From NCBI RefSeq assembly GCF_031598375.1, contig NZ_CP123872.1, positions 930,001 to 994,000 of the forward strand: a stretch of DNA of 64,000 nt, given 5' to 3'. Origin of the DNA: Temperatibacter marinus (GTDB taxonomy: Bacteria > Pseudomonadota > Alphaproteobacteria > Sphingomonadales > Kordiimonadaceae). Under the pieces are notes generated by a model. That model did not search any database and was not told the DNA's origin. It saw only the letters and a program-made list of their open reading frames with translations. How positions within the stretch are numbered: the stretch's first letter is position 1; each line of letters begins with the position of its first letter. The position numbers were made by a program, and so were the translations under genes. Positions 43,141 through 53,075 of the stretch are shown here, one piece after another.

Positions 43141-43157
43141 CATTAAAAGTTCAACGA

Positions 43158-44786
43158 TTATTTCTGCTGTTTTTTTGCTTCCTCAACAAGGGCACGTACC
43201 TCAGCACGCAATTTCACGGCATCATAAATCACCCCGTCTTTAATCGTGTATTTCACGCCGCCTACACGCTCCACTTTACCTGTTTCGTCATTTAGCTTCA
43301 TATGGCCCGTGCCGTATAGCACTTTAAAGTTTCGGATAGGATTCTCATCCACAATCACTAAATCAGCTATCTTGCCAGGCTCAACCGAGCCATATTGATC
43401 GTCAATGCCTAGAAGCTCTGCCCCGTTCAAAGTTGCAGACTTGAGCACTTCAAGTGGATGGAAACCTGCTTCTTGTAACAGTTCAAATTCGCGGATGTAG
43501 TCAAAACCAAATAACTTGAAAATGAACCCGCTATCCGACCCTACAGTGACACGGCCACCACGATTTTTATAGTCATTGATGAAACGCATCCAAATACGGA
43601 AATTACGTTTCCAATTTATTTCGTCTTCGGTTGTCCAATCAAAATGATAACTGCCGTGTAAAACTCTGTTTGGTTGGAAGAATGTCCACATAGACGGTAA
43701 GGTATAGCTGTCATGCCAATCAGCATTTCGCGATCGCATCACATCACGATTGGCTTCATAAATTGTGAATGTCGGATTCAAGGTGAAATCAAGACTGAGA
43801 AGTTCTTTCATCACCTTTTCATAATGATTACTTCCCTTTTTAGCCGCTTGTTTCCATAGCTTACCTGCCTCACCAAAACGGTTTTGTTCGTTATTATAGT
43901 TATAATCGAGAGGATAATCTTGTACTATGCGATCTTCAAAAAGTGCTTCAGGCAACCCATACCAATGTTCCATACTATTCAGTCCCATCCGGGCGCTATC
44001 GAGAACATTTGTCCGTGTAACGGACATCTGAGCATGATGGAAGGCAGTGCGCAGCCCTTGTTTTTTGGCCTCATCAAACAACGCCGCTAATACTTTAGGT
44101 TGGCCGCCAAAGACTTTTATCCCAGAAGCCCCCCCTTTTTTTAAACCCCGCACCCATTTACGCGCAGCTTCAGGGGATTTTATACTGCTTGGAAATGCAC
44201 AGTAAGGATAAAGACGCGGGCCCGCGCCTTTATTAGCAGCTGTTTTCTTTGCTTGCTTGAGTGTATAGTCTAATCCTAATCCGCAACTGACCTCTCGGCT
44301 GTTTGTAATACCGTGCGCCAGCCAAAGTTTCAGAATATATTCCATCGATGGCATCGTGCCATTTGGCAGACCCCAGCCAGGATTTCCAATATGAGAATGA
44401 GCATCTACAAAGCCCGGTAATACATAAGACCCATGCGCATCAATTTCATAATCGCCTTTGGCAGGGCGGTATTTAGGATTAATCGGAACACCAGGGTTAC
44501 CCACACTTGAAATACCGTCGATCTTATTATTGATTATAACAATATCGACTGGCCCTCTTGGAGGCGCCCCTGTTCCATCTATCAAAGTCGCACCGCGAAT
44601 AACGAGACGTTTATAAGGCCCCTTCATATCGCCTGCTTTTAGTGTTGGAATGTCTGCAGGCAATTTTAAGCCCATTTTTGCGATCCGGGCGGTCGCCTCG
44701 TTGCCTGGTGTTGGCTTATCATCCGCAATCACAATAGGCGACAAGAGAGTGGCCAGTGCTGAAATTTTTACCCATGTTTTTATCAT
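43158..44786 (-). CDS. Exported amidohydrolase-family enzyme
   Basis: A 542-residue metal-dependent hydrolase with a signal peptide (about 1-21). The N-terminal LVIRGATLIDGTG, the metal motif FVDAHSHIGN (His130, His132), the mid-chain histidines in TAFHHAQMSV and NSMEHWYG, and the late SDSGFIF plus PGKIADLVIVDENP are typical of imidazolonepropionase/dipeptidase-like amidohydrolases. It would act in the periplasm on a cyclic amide, peptide or similar compound. It is transcribed alone; the porin gene upstream ends in its own terminator. Confidence 0.9.
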   Translation of the reverse strand: MIKTWVKISALATLLSPIVIADDKPTPGNEATARIAKMGLKLPADIPTLKAGDMKGPYKRLVIRGATLIDGTGAPPRGPVDIVIINNKIDGISSVGNPGVPINPKYRPAKGDYEIDAHGSYVLPGFVDAHSHIGNPGWGLPNGTMPSMEYILKLWLAHGITNSREVSCGLGLDYTLKQAKKTAANKGAGPRLYPYCAFPSSIKSPEAARKWVRGLKKGGASGIKVFGGQPKVLAALFDEAKKQGLRTAFHHAQMSVTRTNVLDSARMGLNSMEHWYGLPEALFEDRIVQDYPLDYNYNNEQNRFGEAGKLWKQAAKKGSNHYEKVMKELLSLDFTLNPTFTIYEANRDVMRSRNADWHDSYTLPSMWTFFQPNRVLHGSYHFDWTTEDEINWKRNFRIWMRFINDYKNRGGRVTVGSDSGFIFKLFGFDYIREFELLQEAGFHPLEVLKSATLNGAELLGIDDQYGSVEPGKIADLVIVDENPIRNFKVLYGTGHMKLNDETGKVERVGGVKYTIKDGVIYDAVKLRAEVRALVEEAKKQQK

Positions 44787-44841
44787 TCCAAATCCCTTCC
44801 TCTATAATATCTTTTACAGTACTCCTGAGAAAAGAGCTGGC

Positions 44842-44881
44842 AAGTAAAAAAACTCGATCAATAGACCGAGCTTTTTTACTT
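44842..44881 (-). terminator. Intrinsic terminator after the porin gene
   Basis: AAGTAAAAAA plus CTCG pairs with CGAG plus TTTTTTACTT around a loop of about 10 bases, between the porin stop and the amidohydrolase start. Confidence 0.75.
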
Positions 44882-44916
44882 ATTCTGGAATTTTAAAGTC
44901 TCTTGAGGGATAAACC

Positions 44917-46041
44917 TTAGAAAGAGAATGTGCCTCTTAAGACAGACACCACAACATCCTCAGCCCCTTGACCTCCAGGATTATTAATCGCTTGAACATC
45001 AAATTGAAGCGTAAACCAATCGGTGATTGGCGCTTTATAAAAGAGCTCATAAGCGGTTTCACTGCCTTTAGAAAAAGGCGATGCCGACACATCAGAGAAT
45101 TTCACAGTTGACAATCCCGCCCCGAAAACATCATTTTCTCGAGATTGGAAGGGACCCTTCCATTGCATCCCTAAGCCCACATGCCGAGACAAAGCACTTA
45201 CTCTTTTATCAGCATGGCCGTATTGAGCATAAACGCCAATTCCATTTTCTGTCAGTGTTTGATCATAAACGACATAATATCCATCTGTCCCGTCAACGGT
45301 ACGTCCAGAGAAACGATCTCGGTCACCCTCTAAGCGCCACCCACCAAGTTTGACACCACCCGGTAAGCCGTTGATTCCTTGCTCCCATGTATAGCGTCCT
45401 TCAAGGAAAATGGCGAATTCATTGGCATCAAAGAAATTATGAAGTTTAAAGGTATTTTCATCCCGCCCACTGTTCCAGCTCGCATCGTAAACGCCCATGG
45501 CAAAGGTGAAGGAATCAGAGAGCTTCAAAAAAGTGTTGATGCTCATGGAAGGGGGACCTTGAGCAATAATAGTAGGGCTTCTTTCTGTTGAAAATCCAAG
45601 GTGATTGCGCGCATTTTCAGGCGCAAAAAATTCACTCTTAGGTTCAACTTTCCCAATTTTTACCCGCACGGCACCGTCCAAGAAAACATGTTGATACCAA
45701 AACATATGGATCCGGTCATATTCAGGATCATCTAATCCGTCAAATTGCTGAATATCAAAGATATTATTAACGCCGTGCTCACCGTTATGATTTTGATATT
45801 GGAAAAACAAAGTACCGTTTTCTAAGCCAAGCAATTTATTCATGTCGGCTTTTAGGTTTAGGGTGAATCGTTGTTTTGAGGACCCGCCTGCATCACTGCC
45901 TAAAGGCGCTGCTTGTAGACCCACTTCATATGAGCCCCCTAAATCTATGCCAACCTCTTCAAGGTCATTTGCTACTAGGGCTGTAGAATAGCTCATTGCA
46001 GCTATGCATACGAGCGTTGTAAACGCATTTTTATATGTCAT
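44917..46041 (-). CDS. OprB-type carbohydrate-selective porin
   Basis: A 374-residue outer-membrane beta-barrel with a signal peptide (about 1-24, ending ALVAND). The protein starts with a beta strand of the type GGSYEVGLQ, has FTLNLKADMNKLLGLENGTLFFQYQNH and KIGKVEPKSEFFAPEN, and ends in Phe (RGTFSF), all in keeping with OprB porins, which allow sugar diffusion. It stands alone with its own terminator. The sugar locus lies about 27 kb away, so a link cannot be drawn from position. Confidence 0.87.
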   Translation of the reverse strand: MTYKNAFTTLVCIAAMSYSTALVANDLEEVGIDLGGSYEVGLQAAPLGSDAGGSSKQRFTLNLKADMNKLLGLENGTLFFQYQNHNGEHGVNNIFDIQQFDGLDDPEYDRIHMFWYQHVFLDGAVRVKIGKVEPKSEFFAPENARNHLGFSTERSPTIIAQGPPSMSINTFLKLSDSFTFAMGVYDASWNSGRDENTFKLHNFFDANEFAIFLEGRYTWEQGINGLPGGVKLGGWRLEGDRDRFSGRTVDGTDGYYVVYDQTLTENGIGVYAQYGHADKRVSALSRHVGLGMQWKGPFQSRENDVFGAGLSTVKFSDVSASPFSKGSETAYELFYKAPITDWFTLQFDVQAINNPGGQGAEDVVVSVLRGTFSF

Positions 46042-46087
46042 GGTTTTCTTTCCAAATTATTGTTTCTGAGTAACAGAAAGGTCGCTT

Positions 46088-47890
46088 TTATCCTGAACGA
46101 ATTTCAGAAAGAAAGGCCTCAACTTCTGTCTGAAGGGTTTCAGCTTGACGCTTCAACTCGATAGAAGATTGATTCACTTCTCCAGCGGCGGCACCCGTTT
46201 CATTCGCGATGGCCGATACTGCAGAAACATTCTGACCAACTGATTGAGTCCCTTCAGCTGCTTGACTAGAGTTTCGGCTAATCTCTTGGGTAGAGGCTGC
46301 TTGCTCCTCAACAGCCGATGCAATTGCAACAGAAATTTCATTTAAACGTGAGATTGTTGATGAAATATCTTCAACTGAATTAACCGCACTGCCTGTCACT
46401 GTTTGTAATTCTGTAACTTGCTCTGCAATTTCAGATGTCGCACTTGCTGTTTGATTGGCAAGAGCTTTCACTTCACTGGCGACGACTGCAAACCCTTTTC
46501 CAGCCTCACCCGCACGCGCTGCCTCAATGGTGGCATTGAGGGCTAAAAGATTTGTTTGCTCAGCAATATCATTAATCAAAGATACAACTTGATCAATTTT
46601 GCTGGTGGCATCATTCAAATTACCTACCTGATTGGCTGCAGTCTCAGAAACAGACAAAGCTTCCGTCGAAATTTTAGCCGCTTCATTCACCTGATGGCTA
46701 ATTTCTGCCACAGAGGCTGACATTTCTTCAGAGGCGCTGGCCACCATTGTGACATTCTGACCTGCTTGTGAGGCAGCTTCAGCAGCTTTCTGTGCTTCAT
46801 TATTGGTGCGATCCGCAGATTGTGTCATCACATTTGACGTTTCTGTTAATGACATGACCGAGTCGTTTACAGATCTTAAGACACCGCCAACACGGCTATC
46901 AAACTGTTCAGCCAGAGCCATTTGTGACTGTTTTTTCTCTGCTTCTGCTTCCTCTGCCACAACACGCTGTGCTTCGATCGCTGCCTTTTCTTGCTCTTCG
47001 CGCTCTCGAGCCCGCTGCTCTTTCATTTCAAACTCTTGCTGACGCTGCTTTTCAGCTTCTTCAGACAGACGCTTATTCTCAATAGCTGACTCACGGAAGA
47101 TTTCAACGGCTTCAGCCATATCACCAATTTCATCCGCACGGCCAATGCCAGGAACAGTCAAGGTATATTCACCGCCAGCTAATCGCTTCATGCTCTCAGT
47201 AATCGAGATGATTGGATTAGCCACAAGACGACCAATATACATGGCCAGTCCTATCCCAAGAAGAAGACCAAGAAGAGTAAAGGTGTAAATATAAGTGTAA
47301 GTTGATGAAGCAGTCTCTTCATTTTTCACAAGACGCTCTTCCATCAGTCTTTGCTCAATCGAAGCAAAATTAGCCATCAGTCCGCGAAATTTGTCAAAAT
47401 ATTGTTTCCCGCGCGCTTCACCAATAAGAGAAGCAACCTCCTCCATAGTTCTGCTTGAACCCACGTCGCGTCTAAACTGAATGGCTGGCTCAGTCACATT
47501 AGACTGCCATTCTTTTAACACGTCTCTCACTTCATCTAGGCGCGCCATTTGGGGCGGGTTATCGCTCACAGTATTCTTTAATTCTGCTATTAACTTATAA
47601 ACTTTTTTCTCTCCCCCTTCATAGGGCTCAAGAAATTCATCTTTTCCAGCGAGCATAAAACCTCGCATCCCGGTTTCCATATCAACAGCAGAAGCAACAA
47701 TGGCAGTAGATTTTGCTAAAACATTTTGCGTGTGCTGCACCCATTTACTTGTTTCTAAAAGGTTCGCGATATTGCTGATAACAATAGCGGCTAGAAGAAC
47801 AAGTAAAAGGAGAGGGGCACTTACCCCCGTGAGGATTTTTGATCGCGTTTTAAGGTTAGTAAAACTGAAAGATTTCTTCATCTCTGACAT
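46088..47890 (-). CDS. Methyl-accepting chemotaxis protein with CHASE3-like sensor
   Basis: A 600-residue chemoreceptor. It has a first membrane helix at about 20-40, a helical CHASE3-like periplasmic domain with [20 protein letters not shown] (about 40-185), a second helix at about 190-212, a HAMP domain, a charged Glu/Gln/Arg-rich coiled coil (about 265-320), and the signalling domain with the tip [19 protein letters not shown]. There is no CheR-binding pentapeptide at the C-terminus. AGGAAAATTT precedes the ATG. No che genes lie nearby. The ligand is unknown. Confidence 0.94.
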   Translation of the reverse strand: MSEMKKSFSFTNLKTRSKILTGVSAPLLLLVLLAAIVISNIANLLETSKWVQHTQNVLAKSTAIVASAVDMETGMRGFMLAGKDEFLEPYEGGEKKVYKLIAELKNTVSDNPPQMARLDEVRDVLKEWQSNVTEPAIQFRRDVGSSRTMEEVASLIGEARGKQYFDKFRGLMANFASIEQRLMEERLVKNEETASSTYTYIYTFTLLGLLLGIGLAMYIGRLVANPIISITESMKRLAGGEYTLTVPGIGRADEIGDMAEAVEIFRESAIENKRLSEEAEKQRQQEFEMKEQRAREREEQEKAAIEAQRVVAEEAEAEKKQSQMALAEQFDSRVGGVLRSVNDSVMSLTETSNVMTQSADRTNNEAQKAAEAASQAGQNVTMVASASEEMSASVAEISHQVNEAAKISTEALSVSETAANQVGNLNDATSKIDQVVSLINDIAEQTNLLALNATIEAARAGEAGKGFAVVASEVKALANQTASATSEIAEQVTELQTVTGSAVNSVEDISSTISRLNEISVAIASAVEEQAASTQEISRNSSQAAEGTQSVGQNVSAVSAIANETGAAAGEVNQSSIELKRQAETLQTEVEAFLSEIRSG

Positions 47891-48072
47891 GACAAATTTT
47901 CCTATAATTCCCTAGATCCAAGTGAATGAATTCCTTGGCGATATTTTCGACCCCATATATGGGTATTAGACTAAAGTTAAAATAATGTTAAAGATGAAAG
48001 GCTTTCTTCAAAGTAGGCATTGCAAAATAGTAAGTATTATCAATAAATTACCGATAAACTGGAAAAATACAC

Positions 48073-48414
48073 CTATAAAATTTCAAGAATACTTTCCGGC
48101 GGGCGCCCAACGGCTGCTTTCCCATTTGCAAAGACGATTGGACGCTCAATAAGCTTCGGCGTTTCAGTCATTGCCGTAATCAAAGCATCCCCTTCCTTTT
48201 CTGCAAGTCCCTGCTCTTTATAGGCAGTTTCTTTCACGCGCATCAATGACCGTGGCTCGCAACCCAACTGATCCAATACGCCCTTAACTTCGTCGACTGA
48301 AGGCACGTCTTCAAGATAAAGCCGAATAGTCGGTGAAATCCCTTTTTCCTCTAAAAGGGTTAAAGTTTGACGCGATTTACTACAACGTGGATTGTGCCAA
48401 AGAGTAACAGACAT
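48073..48414 (-). CDS. arsC: Arsenate reductase (ArsC/glutaredoxin-like family)
   Basis: A 113-residue protein starting MSVTLWHNPRCSKSRQTL; the start at 48414 has a GGAGGC ribosome site and matches family length, whereas the longer open frame lacks one. The catalytic Cys11 and Arg15 (CSKSR) and the later Arg in ERPIVFANGKAAVGRP fit the glutathione/glutaredoxin-linked ArsC family, which reduces arsenate to arsenite. No arsenite pump or ArsR lies nearby, so another thiol-redox role (YffB/Spx-like) is possible. Confidence 0.88.
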   Translation of the reverse strand: MSVTLWHNPRCSKSRQTLTLLEEKGISPTIRLYLEDVPSVDEVKGVLDQLGCEPRSLMRVKETAYKEQGLAEKEGDALITAMTETPKLIERPIVFANGKAAVGRPPESILEIL

Positions 48415-48612
48415 AGAAAAGCCTCCAGAATTAAAGTGTTTGCGAGCTTCTACAGATGAGAAGGAAACTTTGGGCTCGCTCATAGCAAGCCAACCCAATT
48501 TTCGTCACCTTAGCAATCTACTTTTTAATTTCAACCTCAAACACAGCCTTTGCTTGACTTTTTGCGGCGAAGAGGCAAGTTAGCCTTGCGTTTAGATTTA
48601 GGGAGTTTTCCG

Positions 48613-49821
48613 ATGAAACATAAGACAGGTACTGACAAATCAATCACATCAAAATGGTCCCGTAAGACACAGCTCGTGCGCGGTGGATCCTTTAGAAGCG
48701 ATATGGGCGAAATGTCAGAAGCTCTGTTCCTGACATCTGCCTTTGCTGTTGAAGAAGCGGAAGAGGCAGAAGGGCGCTTTGACGGCTCTCGAGAAGGCTT
48801 TGTTTATAGTCGTCAAGAAAACCCCACCGTGAAGATGTTTGAAAATCGAATGGCACTTCTTGAGGGAGCTGATGTTGGGCGGGCAACTGCCACAGGCATG
48901 GCGGCGATGCACGCCGCGATATTCTGTCAGGTTAAATCCGGGGATCATGTCTTAGCCTCCAAAGCTCTTTTTGGATCTAATCGTTGGTTCATGGATGAAT
49001 TACTACCTCGATTCGGCGTAGAAACCACTGTGGTTGATGGGCCAAATCTTGATGAATGGAAAGCCGGTATTCAGGATAATACCACTGTCTTTTTTGCAGA
49101 AAGTATGGCCAACCCTACCTTAGATATGGTTGATATCCAGGCCTTGGCAGATCTTGCTCATAATGTCGGGGCGCGCCTTGTGATTGATAATGTCTTTTCT
49201 ACGCCTGTTTTGCTCAACCCCTTAGATTTTGGTGCTGATGTTGTAGCTTACTCCACCACCAAACATGTGGACGGTCAAGGGCGATGCATGGGGGGTATTG
49301 TGTTATGCAGTCAAGCCTTTGATGAAGAATTTTTATATCCCTTCTTTCGTCATACAGGGTCCGCAATATCACCTTTTAATGCATGGGTACATCTCAAAGC
49401 CTTAGAGACATTGGATATGAGAATTCATGCCATGTGCGATAATGCAGAAAAAGTCGCAGCGGCGCTCGCAGAACGGCTTGAAGATGTACGGTATCCTTCC
49501 TTACCCTCCTATGCTCAATATGACTTGGCAAAAAAACAAATGAAACGGGGCGGCAATATGGTTACGCTCTCAATTCCTGGGGGGAAAGATCAAGCTTTCA
49601 AATTTATGAATGCTTTAGAGATTTTTGATATTACCAATAACCTTGGAGATAGCCGCTCTATTGCAACCCATAACTGGACAACCACACATAAGGCTCTCCC
49701 AGAAGAAACGAGAAGAGAATTGGGTGTAAATACAGGAATGATCAGGATGTCAATTGGTCTAGAAGACGGAGATGATCTCGTCAAAGATCTGATGCATGCC
49801 CTGGATCAAGCAGGAATATAA
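48613..49821 (+). CDS. metZ: O-succinylhomoserine sulfhydrylase
   Basis: A 402-residue PLP enzyme of the Cys/Met metabolism family; it makes homocysteine from O-succinylhomoserine and sulfide. The PLP lysine is Lys217 in AYSTTKHVDGQGR. Other marks are GFVYSRQENPTVKMFE, ATGMAAMHAA and the late LGDSRSIATHNWTTTH. The ATG at 48613 has GGGAG upstream and gives the usual length; an in-frame ATG at 48550 adds a basic stretch and is less likely. apaG follows after 2 bases, as in many alphaproteobacteria. I looked for a SAM riboswitch upstream and did not find a convincing match. Confidence 0.92.
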   Translation: MKHKTGTDKSITSKWSRKTQLVRGGSFRSDMGEMSEALFLTSAFAVEEAEEAEGRFDGSREGFVYSRQENPTVKMFENRMALLEGADVGRATATGMAAMHAAIFCQVKSGDHVLASKALFGSNRWFMDELLPRFGVETTVVDGPNLDEWKAGIQDNTTVFFAESMANPTLDMVDIQALADLAHNVGARLVIDNVFSTPVLLNPLDFGADVVAYSTTKHVDGQGRCMGGIVLCSQAFDEEFLYPFFRHTGSAISPFNAWVHLKALETLDMRIHAMCDNAEKVAAALAERLEDVRYPSLPSYAQYDLAKKQMKRGGNMVTLSIPGGKDQAFKFMNALEIFDITNNLGDSRSIATHNWTTTHKALPEETRRELGVNTGMIRMSIGLEDGDDLVKDLMHALDQAGI

Positions 49822-49823
49822 GA

Positions 49824-50282
49824 ATGAGTGACGGCTCTAACCAAGTGGGTCAAGAAAAGCTATTTGAAGGCCTCATGACATATGAGGCCACCACGCACGC
49901 AATTCGCGTGAGTGTTCAAAGTTTTTACATGAATCATGAAAGCGATGTTGATCGGGGATATTACTTTTGGGGATACCGTGTTGAAATTGCTAATATCGGT
50001 TCAGAAACAGCTCAGCTCCTGAATCGTCATTGGATCATCATAGATGCCAAAGGCAAAAAAGAAGAAGTTGTAGGCGCTGGCGTGATTGGTGAGCAGCCAA
50101 TTCTAGCACCGGGCGAACGCTTTACTTATACCAGCGGCTGTCCTCTATCAACACCATCAGGCTTCATGAAAGGCTCCTATGAATTCATCTGGCAAAGCGG
50201 GCCCTATGAGAATTCCATATTCCAGGTTGAAATTCCTGCGTTTTCGTTAGATAGTCCCTATGTTGTAAATGCTGTAAATTAA
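49824..50282 (+). CDS. apaG: ApaG-family protein
   Basis: A 152-residue beta-sandwich protein of the ApaG/DUF525 family. Typical stretches are YRVEIANIGSETAQLLNRHWIIIDAKGK, VGAGVIGEQPILAPGERFTYTSGCPL and GSYEFI. ApaG affects cobalt/magnesium balance in Salmonella, and its fold also occurs in eukaryotic F-box proteins; its biochemical action is unclear. It is directly downstream of metZ (2-base gap). Confidence 0.95.
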   Translation: MSDGSNQVGQEKLFEGLMTYEATTHAIRVSVQSFYMNHESDVDRGYYFWGYRVEIANIGSETAQLLNRHWIIIDAKGKKEEVVGAGVIGEQPILAPGERFTYTSGCPLSTPSGFMKGSYEFIWQSGPYENSIFQVEIPAFSLDSPYVVNAVN

Positions 50283-50293
50283 AAAGTCATACG

Positions 50294-50329
50294 CTTAATT
50301 GTTTGGGGAGACTTAATTGTTTGGGGAGA
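50294..50329 (+). repeat. Exact 18-bp tandem duplication over the trkH ribosome site
   Basis: CTTAATTGTTTGGGGAGA occurs twice without a gap (50294-50311, 50312-50329). Each unit carries a GGGGAG Shine-Dalgarno-like element, and the trkH GTG start follows 10 bases after the second. Confidence 0.92.
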
Positions 50330-50339
50330 CAGGGACGCC

Positions 50340-51788
50340 GTGATTGACCTACGCCCTATTTTATATGCTATTGGAATCCTGGTCATTTTCTTGGGGTTTG
50401 GTATGCTTATTCCTGCCTTGGTTGACGTCTTTATGGGCAATCCAGATTGGCTAACTTTTGTATCCTCAGCTTTTGTCACTTTATTCGTTGGTGCTGCCTT
50501 CTATCTTGCCAATAAAGGGACTGAACAAGCTCTTAACCTTAAACAGGCTTTTTTAATGACCACGGCGCTTTGGGTGGTATTGCCTTTTTTCGCGGCTTTT
50601 CCTCTTGCCTTCTCTGAATTAAACTTGAGCTTTACTGATGCCTATTTTGAAGCCATGAGCGGGCTGACGACAACCGGGTCTACTGTCCTGACAGGTTTGG
50701 ACTCGATGCCACCAGGAATTTTGTTGTGGCGGGCGATACTTCAGTGGTTTGGGGGCATTGGAATTGTTGTAATGGCAGTCGCAATTTTGCCTATGCTACA
50801 GGTGGGTGGTATGCAACTTTTCCACATGGAAAGCAGTGACACCAGCGATAAAATACTTCCGCGTGCCCGACAAATCACAAGTGCAATTGGCGGGTTATAC
50901 ATTACCTTTACAGCTATCTGTGCATTGATGCTTATCATCGCAGGACTCACGCCGTTCGATGCCATCGCTCATGCGATGACCACTATTGCAACAGGAGGAT
51001 TCTCAACCAGTGATGGATCCGTAGGGCATTTTGACAGTGCTTTTGTGGATTTTATTATCATCCTCTTTATGATCGTAGGCTCTTTGCCCTTTGTGCTTTA
51101 TTTACAAGTCTTAAGAGGGAAACCTCTGGCTTTTTGGCGCGATGAACAAGCCCGGACATTCCTGTATATTGTGGCCATCCTCGTTGGAATCGTCACTCTC
51201 TGGCTCATATATTTTAAAGGATATGGCCCTTTTGAAGCCTTGCGATATGGAAGTTTTAACATCATCTCAATCATGACAGGCACTGGTTATGCTACAATGG
51301 ATTATGGGGCTTGGGGCACTTTCTCGGTCACCATGTTCTTTTGTATTATGTTTATTGGCGGATGTGCGGGCAGCACCAGCTGCGGCATTAAAATCTTTAG
51401 ATTCCAAGTTTTATTTAAAAATATGAAGAACTGGATCGGGAAAAGTATGCACCCAAACGGAATTTTCATTCCGCGCTACAACGGGGCTAAAATTTCTCCC
51501 GATGTCACAAGCTCTGTAATGAGCTTTTTAGCCTTCTTTTTAATCTGCTATATGATTCTGGCCGTATTAGTAGCATTAACAGGCGTTGATTGGGTAACGG
51601 CTTTTTCTGGTGCAGGAACCGCCATTGCCAATGTTGGCCCTGGACTAGGAGATACAATTGGCCCTGCGGGCACATTCCAAACGCTGCCTGATAGTGCTAA
51701 ATGGATTTTATGTGCAGGCATGCTTTTAGGACGTTTAGAACTGTTTACTGTCTTAGTGCTTTTTTCAAAAACTTTCTGGAAGAGCTAA
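50340..51788 (+). CDS. trkH: TrkH-family potassium uptake protein
   Basis: A 482-residue membrane channel subunit that takes up K+ together with cytoplasmic TrkA. Selectivity-filter-like loops are visible: SGLTTTGSTVL (first), ATGGFSTSD (second), MTGTGYATMD (third) and GTAIANVGPGLG (fourth), each with the needed Gly. About ten membrane helices are present, and MLLGRLELFTVLVLF ends it. Translation starts at GTG behind a tandemly duplicated ribosome-site region. No trkA is adjacent. Confidence 0.93.
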   Translation: MIDLRPILYAIGILVIFLGFGMLIPALVDVFMGNPDWLTFVSSAFVTLFVGAAFYLANKGTEQALNLKQAFLMTTALWVVLPFFAAFPLAFSELNLSFTDAYFEAMSGLTTTGSTVLTGLDSMPPGILLWRAILQWFGGIGIVVMAVAILPMLQVGGMQLFHMESSDTSDKILPRARQITSAIGGLYITFTAICALMLIIAGLTPFDAIAHAMTTIATGGFSTSDGSVGHFDSAFVDFIIILFMIVGSLPFVLYLQVLRGKPLAFWRDEQARTFLYIVAILVGIVTLWLIYFKGYGPFEALRYGSFNIISIMTGTGYATMDYGAWGTFSVTMFFCIMFIGGCAGSTSCGIKIFRFQVLFKNMKNWIGKSMHPNGIFIPRYNGAKISPDVTSSVMSFLAFFLICYMILAVLVALTGVDWVTAFSGAGTAIANVGPGLGDTIGPAGTFQTLPDSAKWILCAGMLLGRLELFTVLVLFSKTFWKS

Positions 51789-51809
51789 GAAAACCTATAA
51801 AGGATTATA

Positions 51810-52568
51810 ATGCGCACTTTTATCTTGATGAGTATTTTCATTCTATTCACAGCCCCACTCTATGGAGCTGATGTAGCTCTCAAGGCATATATTCAAGGTG
51901 ACCTAACCCGAGCTATTGAACTGGCAAAACAGTCTCAAGACATGGAAGAACAATTCCTAGAATGTAAAATCACTATGGTGCAATCAGGCTTGTACGGCGC
52001 TTACAAAGACTATAAATCCGAAATTGATCGGATCACGTCCATTTGTGAAAGCTTTCATGAAAAATATCCACAGCATTTTAACGGCCGCTTAAGCGTTGCC
52101 ATGTCTTATGCTTTAAAAAGTAAGATTTATTCAAGCGCTTCTCTTGCTAAAAAGTCCAAAAAAATGTTTGAAGAAATTGTAGATAAATACCCCAACAACC
52201 CTGAAGCATTAGGGGCCTTAGCCACATGGCATTCTGAAATTGATCGAGCAGGATTTTTTGTCCGCATGGCTCTTGGTGGCAGTAAAAAGAAGGCTGATAA
52301 ACTTTTTGCCAAAGCCGTGACTTTGGGCGATTTTTCTCTACCTCTTCAAATCAAATATCTTAATTATCTTGCTTACGGAAAAAAAAGAGAAGCAGCCGAA
52401 GTGCTGGCAAAGAAAATAGCTGCGAAAGCCCCTGTAGAGCCCTATGAGATTTTCATGCAAAGTCAAGCATCAAAAATTATCACAGCGATGCGCACTGGTA
52501 AAAAGAAGAAATTGATGAAAGCAATGGCCGCAGCCACTGCCTTTGCAAAAACTGAAAAAGACGGTTAA
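51810..52568 (+). CDS. Exported TPR-like protein of unknown function
   Basis: A 252-residue protein with a signal peptide (1-19, ending PLYGAD) and a helical body that looks TPR-like, for example YIQGDLTRAIELAKQS and MFEEIVDKYPNNPEALGALATWH. The C-terminal third is Lys/Ala-rich (KKKLMKAMAAATAFAKTEK). It lies 21 bases after trkH and may be co-transcribed. Its stop overlaps the convergent TerB-like gene by 4 bases. I do not recognise a specific family. Confidence 0.8.
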   Translation: MRTFILMSIFILFTAPLYGADVALKAYIQGDLTRAIELAKQSQDMEEQFLECKITMVQSGLYGAYKDYKSEIDRITSICESFHEKYPQHFNGRLSVAMSYALKSKIYSSASLAKKSKKMFEEIVDKYPNNPEALGALATWHSEIDRAGFFVRMALGGSKKKADKLFAKAVTLGDFSLPLQIKYLNYLAYGKKREAAEVLAKKIAAKAPVEPYEIFMQSQASKIITAMRTGKKKKLMKAMAAATAFAKTEKDG

Positions 52569-52981
52569 CTCAAAATCACTTTTTGACGTGCCGCAATCCC
52601 ACGTTCAATCGCCGCTGCAGTTAATCGGTCAATGTTAAAATAGTGCCTTATCATTTCCAATAAACGTAATTCTTCTTGGCTCAGCATACCATCAGACGCG
52701 GCAACTTCGCATGCAATAGAATACATCAGATCATAATGAGTCTCTGGCACAGCTTCTTCAATCAAACCAAAGACAGCGTCTAACCCTTCATCAGATTGAA
52801 GCAATTCTATGCAGCTCTGCGTATCTGTTCTCAACCGTTCCACATGATAGTCCATAAAGGCTGGAAGATAGCCAACCATACCTGTCATACGGGTTAGCTC
52901 ACTATCTGTCATAGTTTCGTCGGATGCAGAAACAACAACCATTGTATAAACCAAAGCGGTTTCTGGACTGATGGTAGACAT
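52565..52981 (-). CDS. TerB-like (tellurite-resistance/DjlA N-terminal) domain protein
   Basis: A 138-residue all-helical protein with the acidic repeats of the TerB fold: VSASDETMTDSELTRMTGMVG and ACEVAASDGMLSQEELRLLEMI. Each has a D-x-x-x-x-x-x-E motif that can bind a metal ion. Single TerB-domain proteins occur widely; their roles are mostly unknown, and no other ter genes are present. It is downstream of no other gene on its strand except, at a distance, the helicase. Confidence 0.85.
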   Translation of the reverse strand: MSTISPETALVYTMVVVSASDETMTDSELTRMTGMVGYLPAFMDYHVERLRTDTQSCIELLQSDEGLDAVFGLIEEAVPETHYDLMYSIACEVAASDGMLSQEELRLLEMIRHYFNIDRLTAAAIERGIAARQKVILS

Positions 52982-53075
52982 GTATTTTCTCCTCGCTGTC
53001 TTATCTTGTTACGATAAAAGGTAAGCGCTGAATTGTCGAGTTCAATATCCGGATAATAAAAAAGACGAAGAGCCT

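Noticed and set aside
48499-48612. Possible SAM riboswitch upstream of metZ
   Set aside because: A short GCAAG/CTTGC hairpin is present, but the conserved joining sequences and pseudoknot of SAM-II or SAM-V could not be matched.
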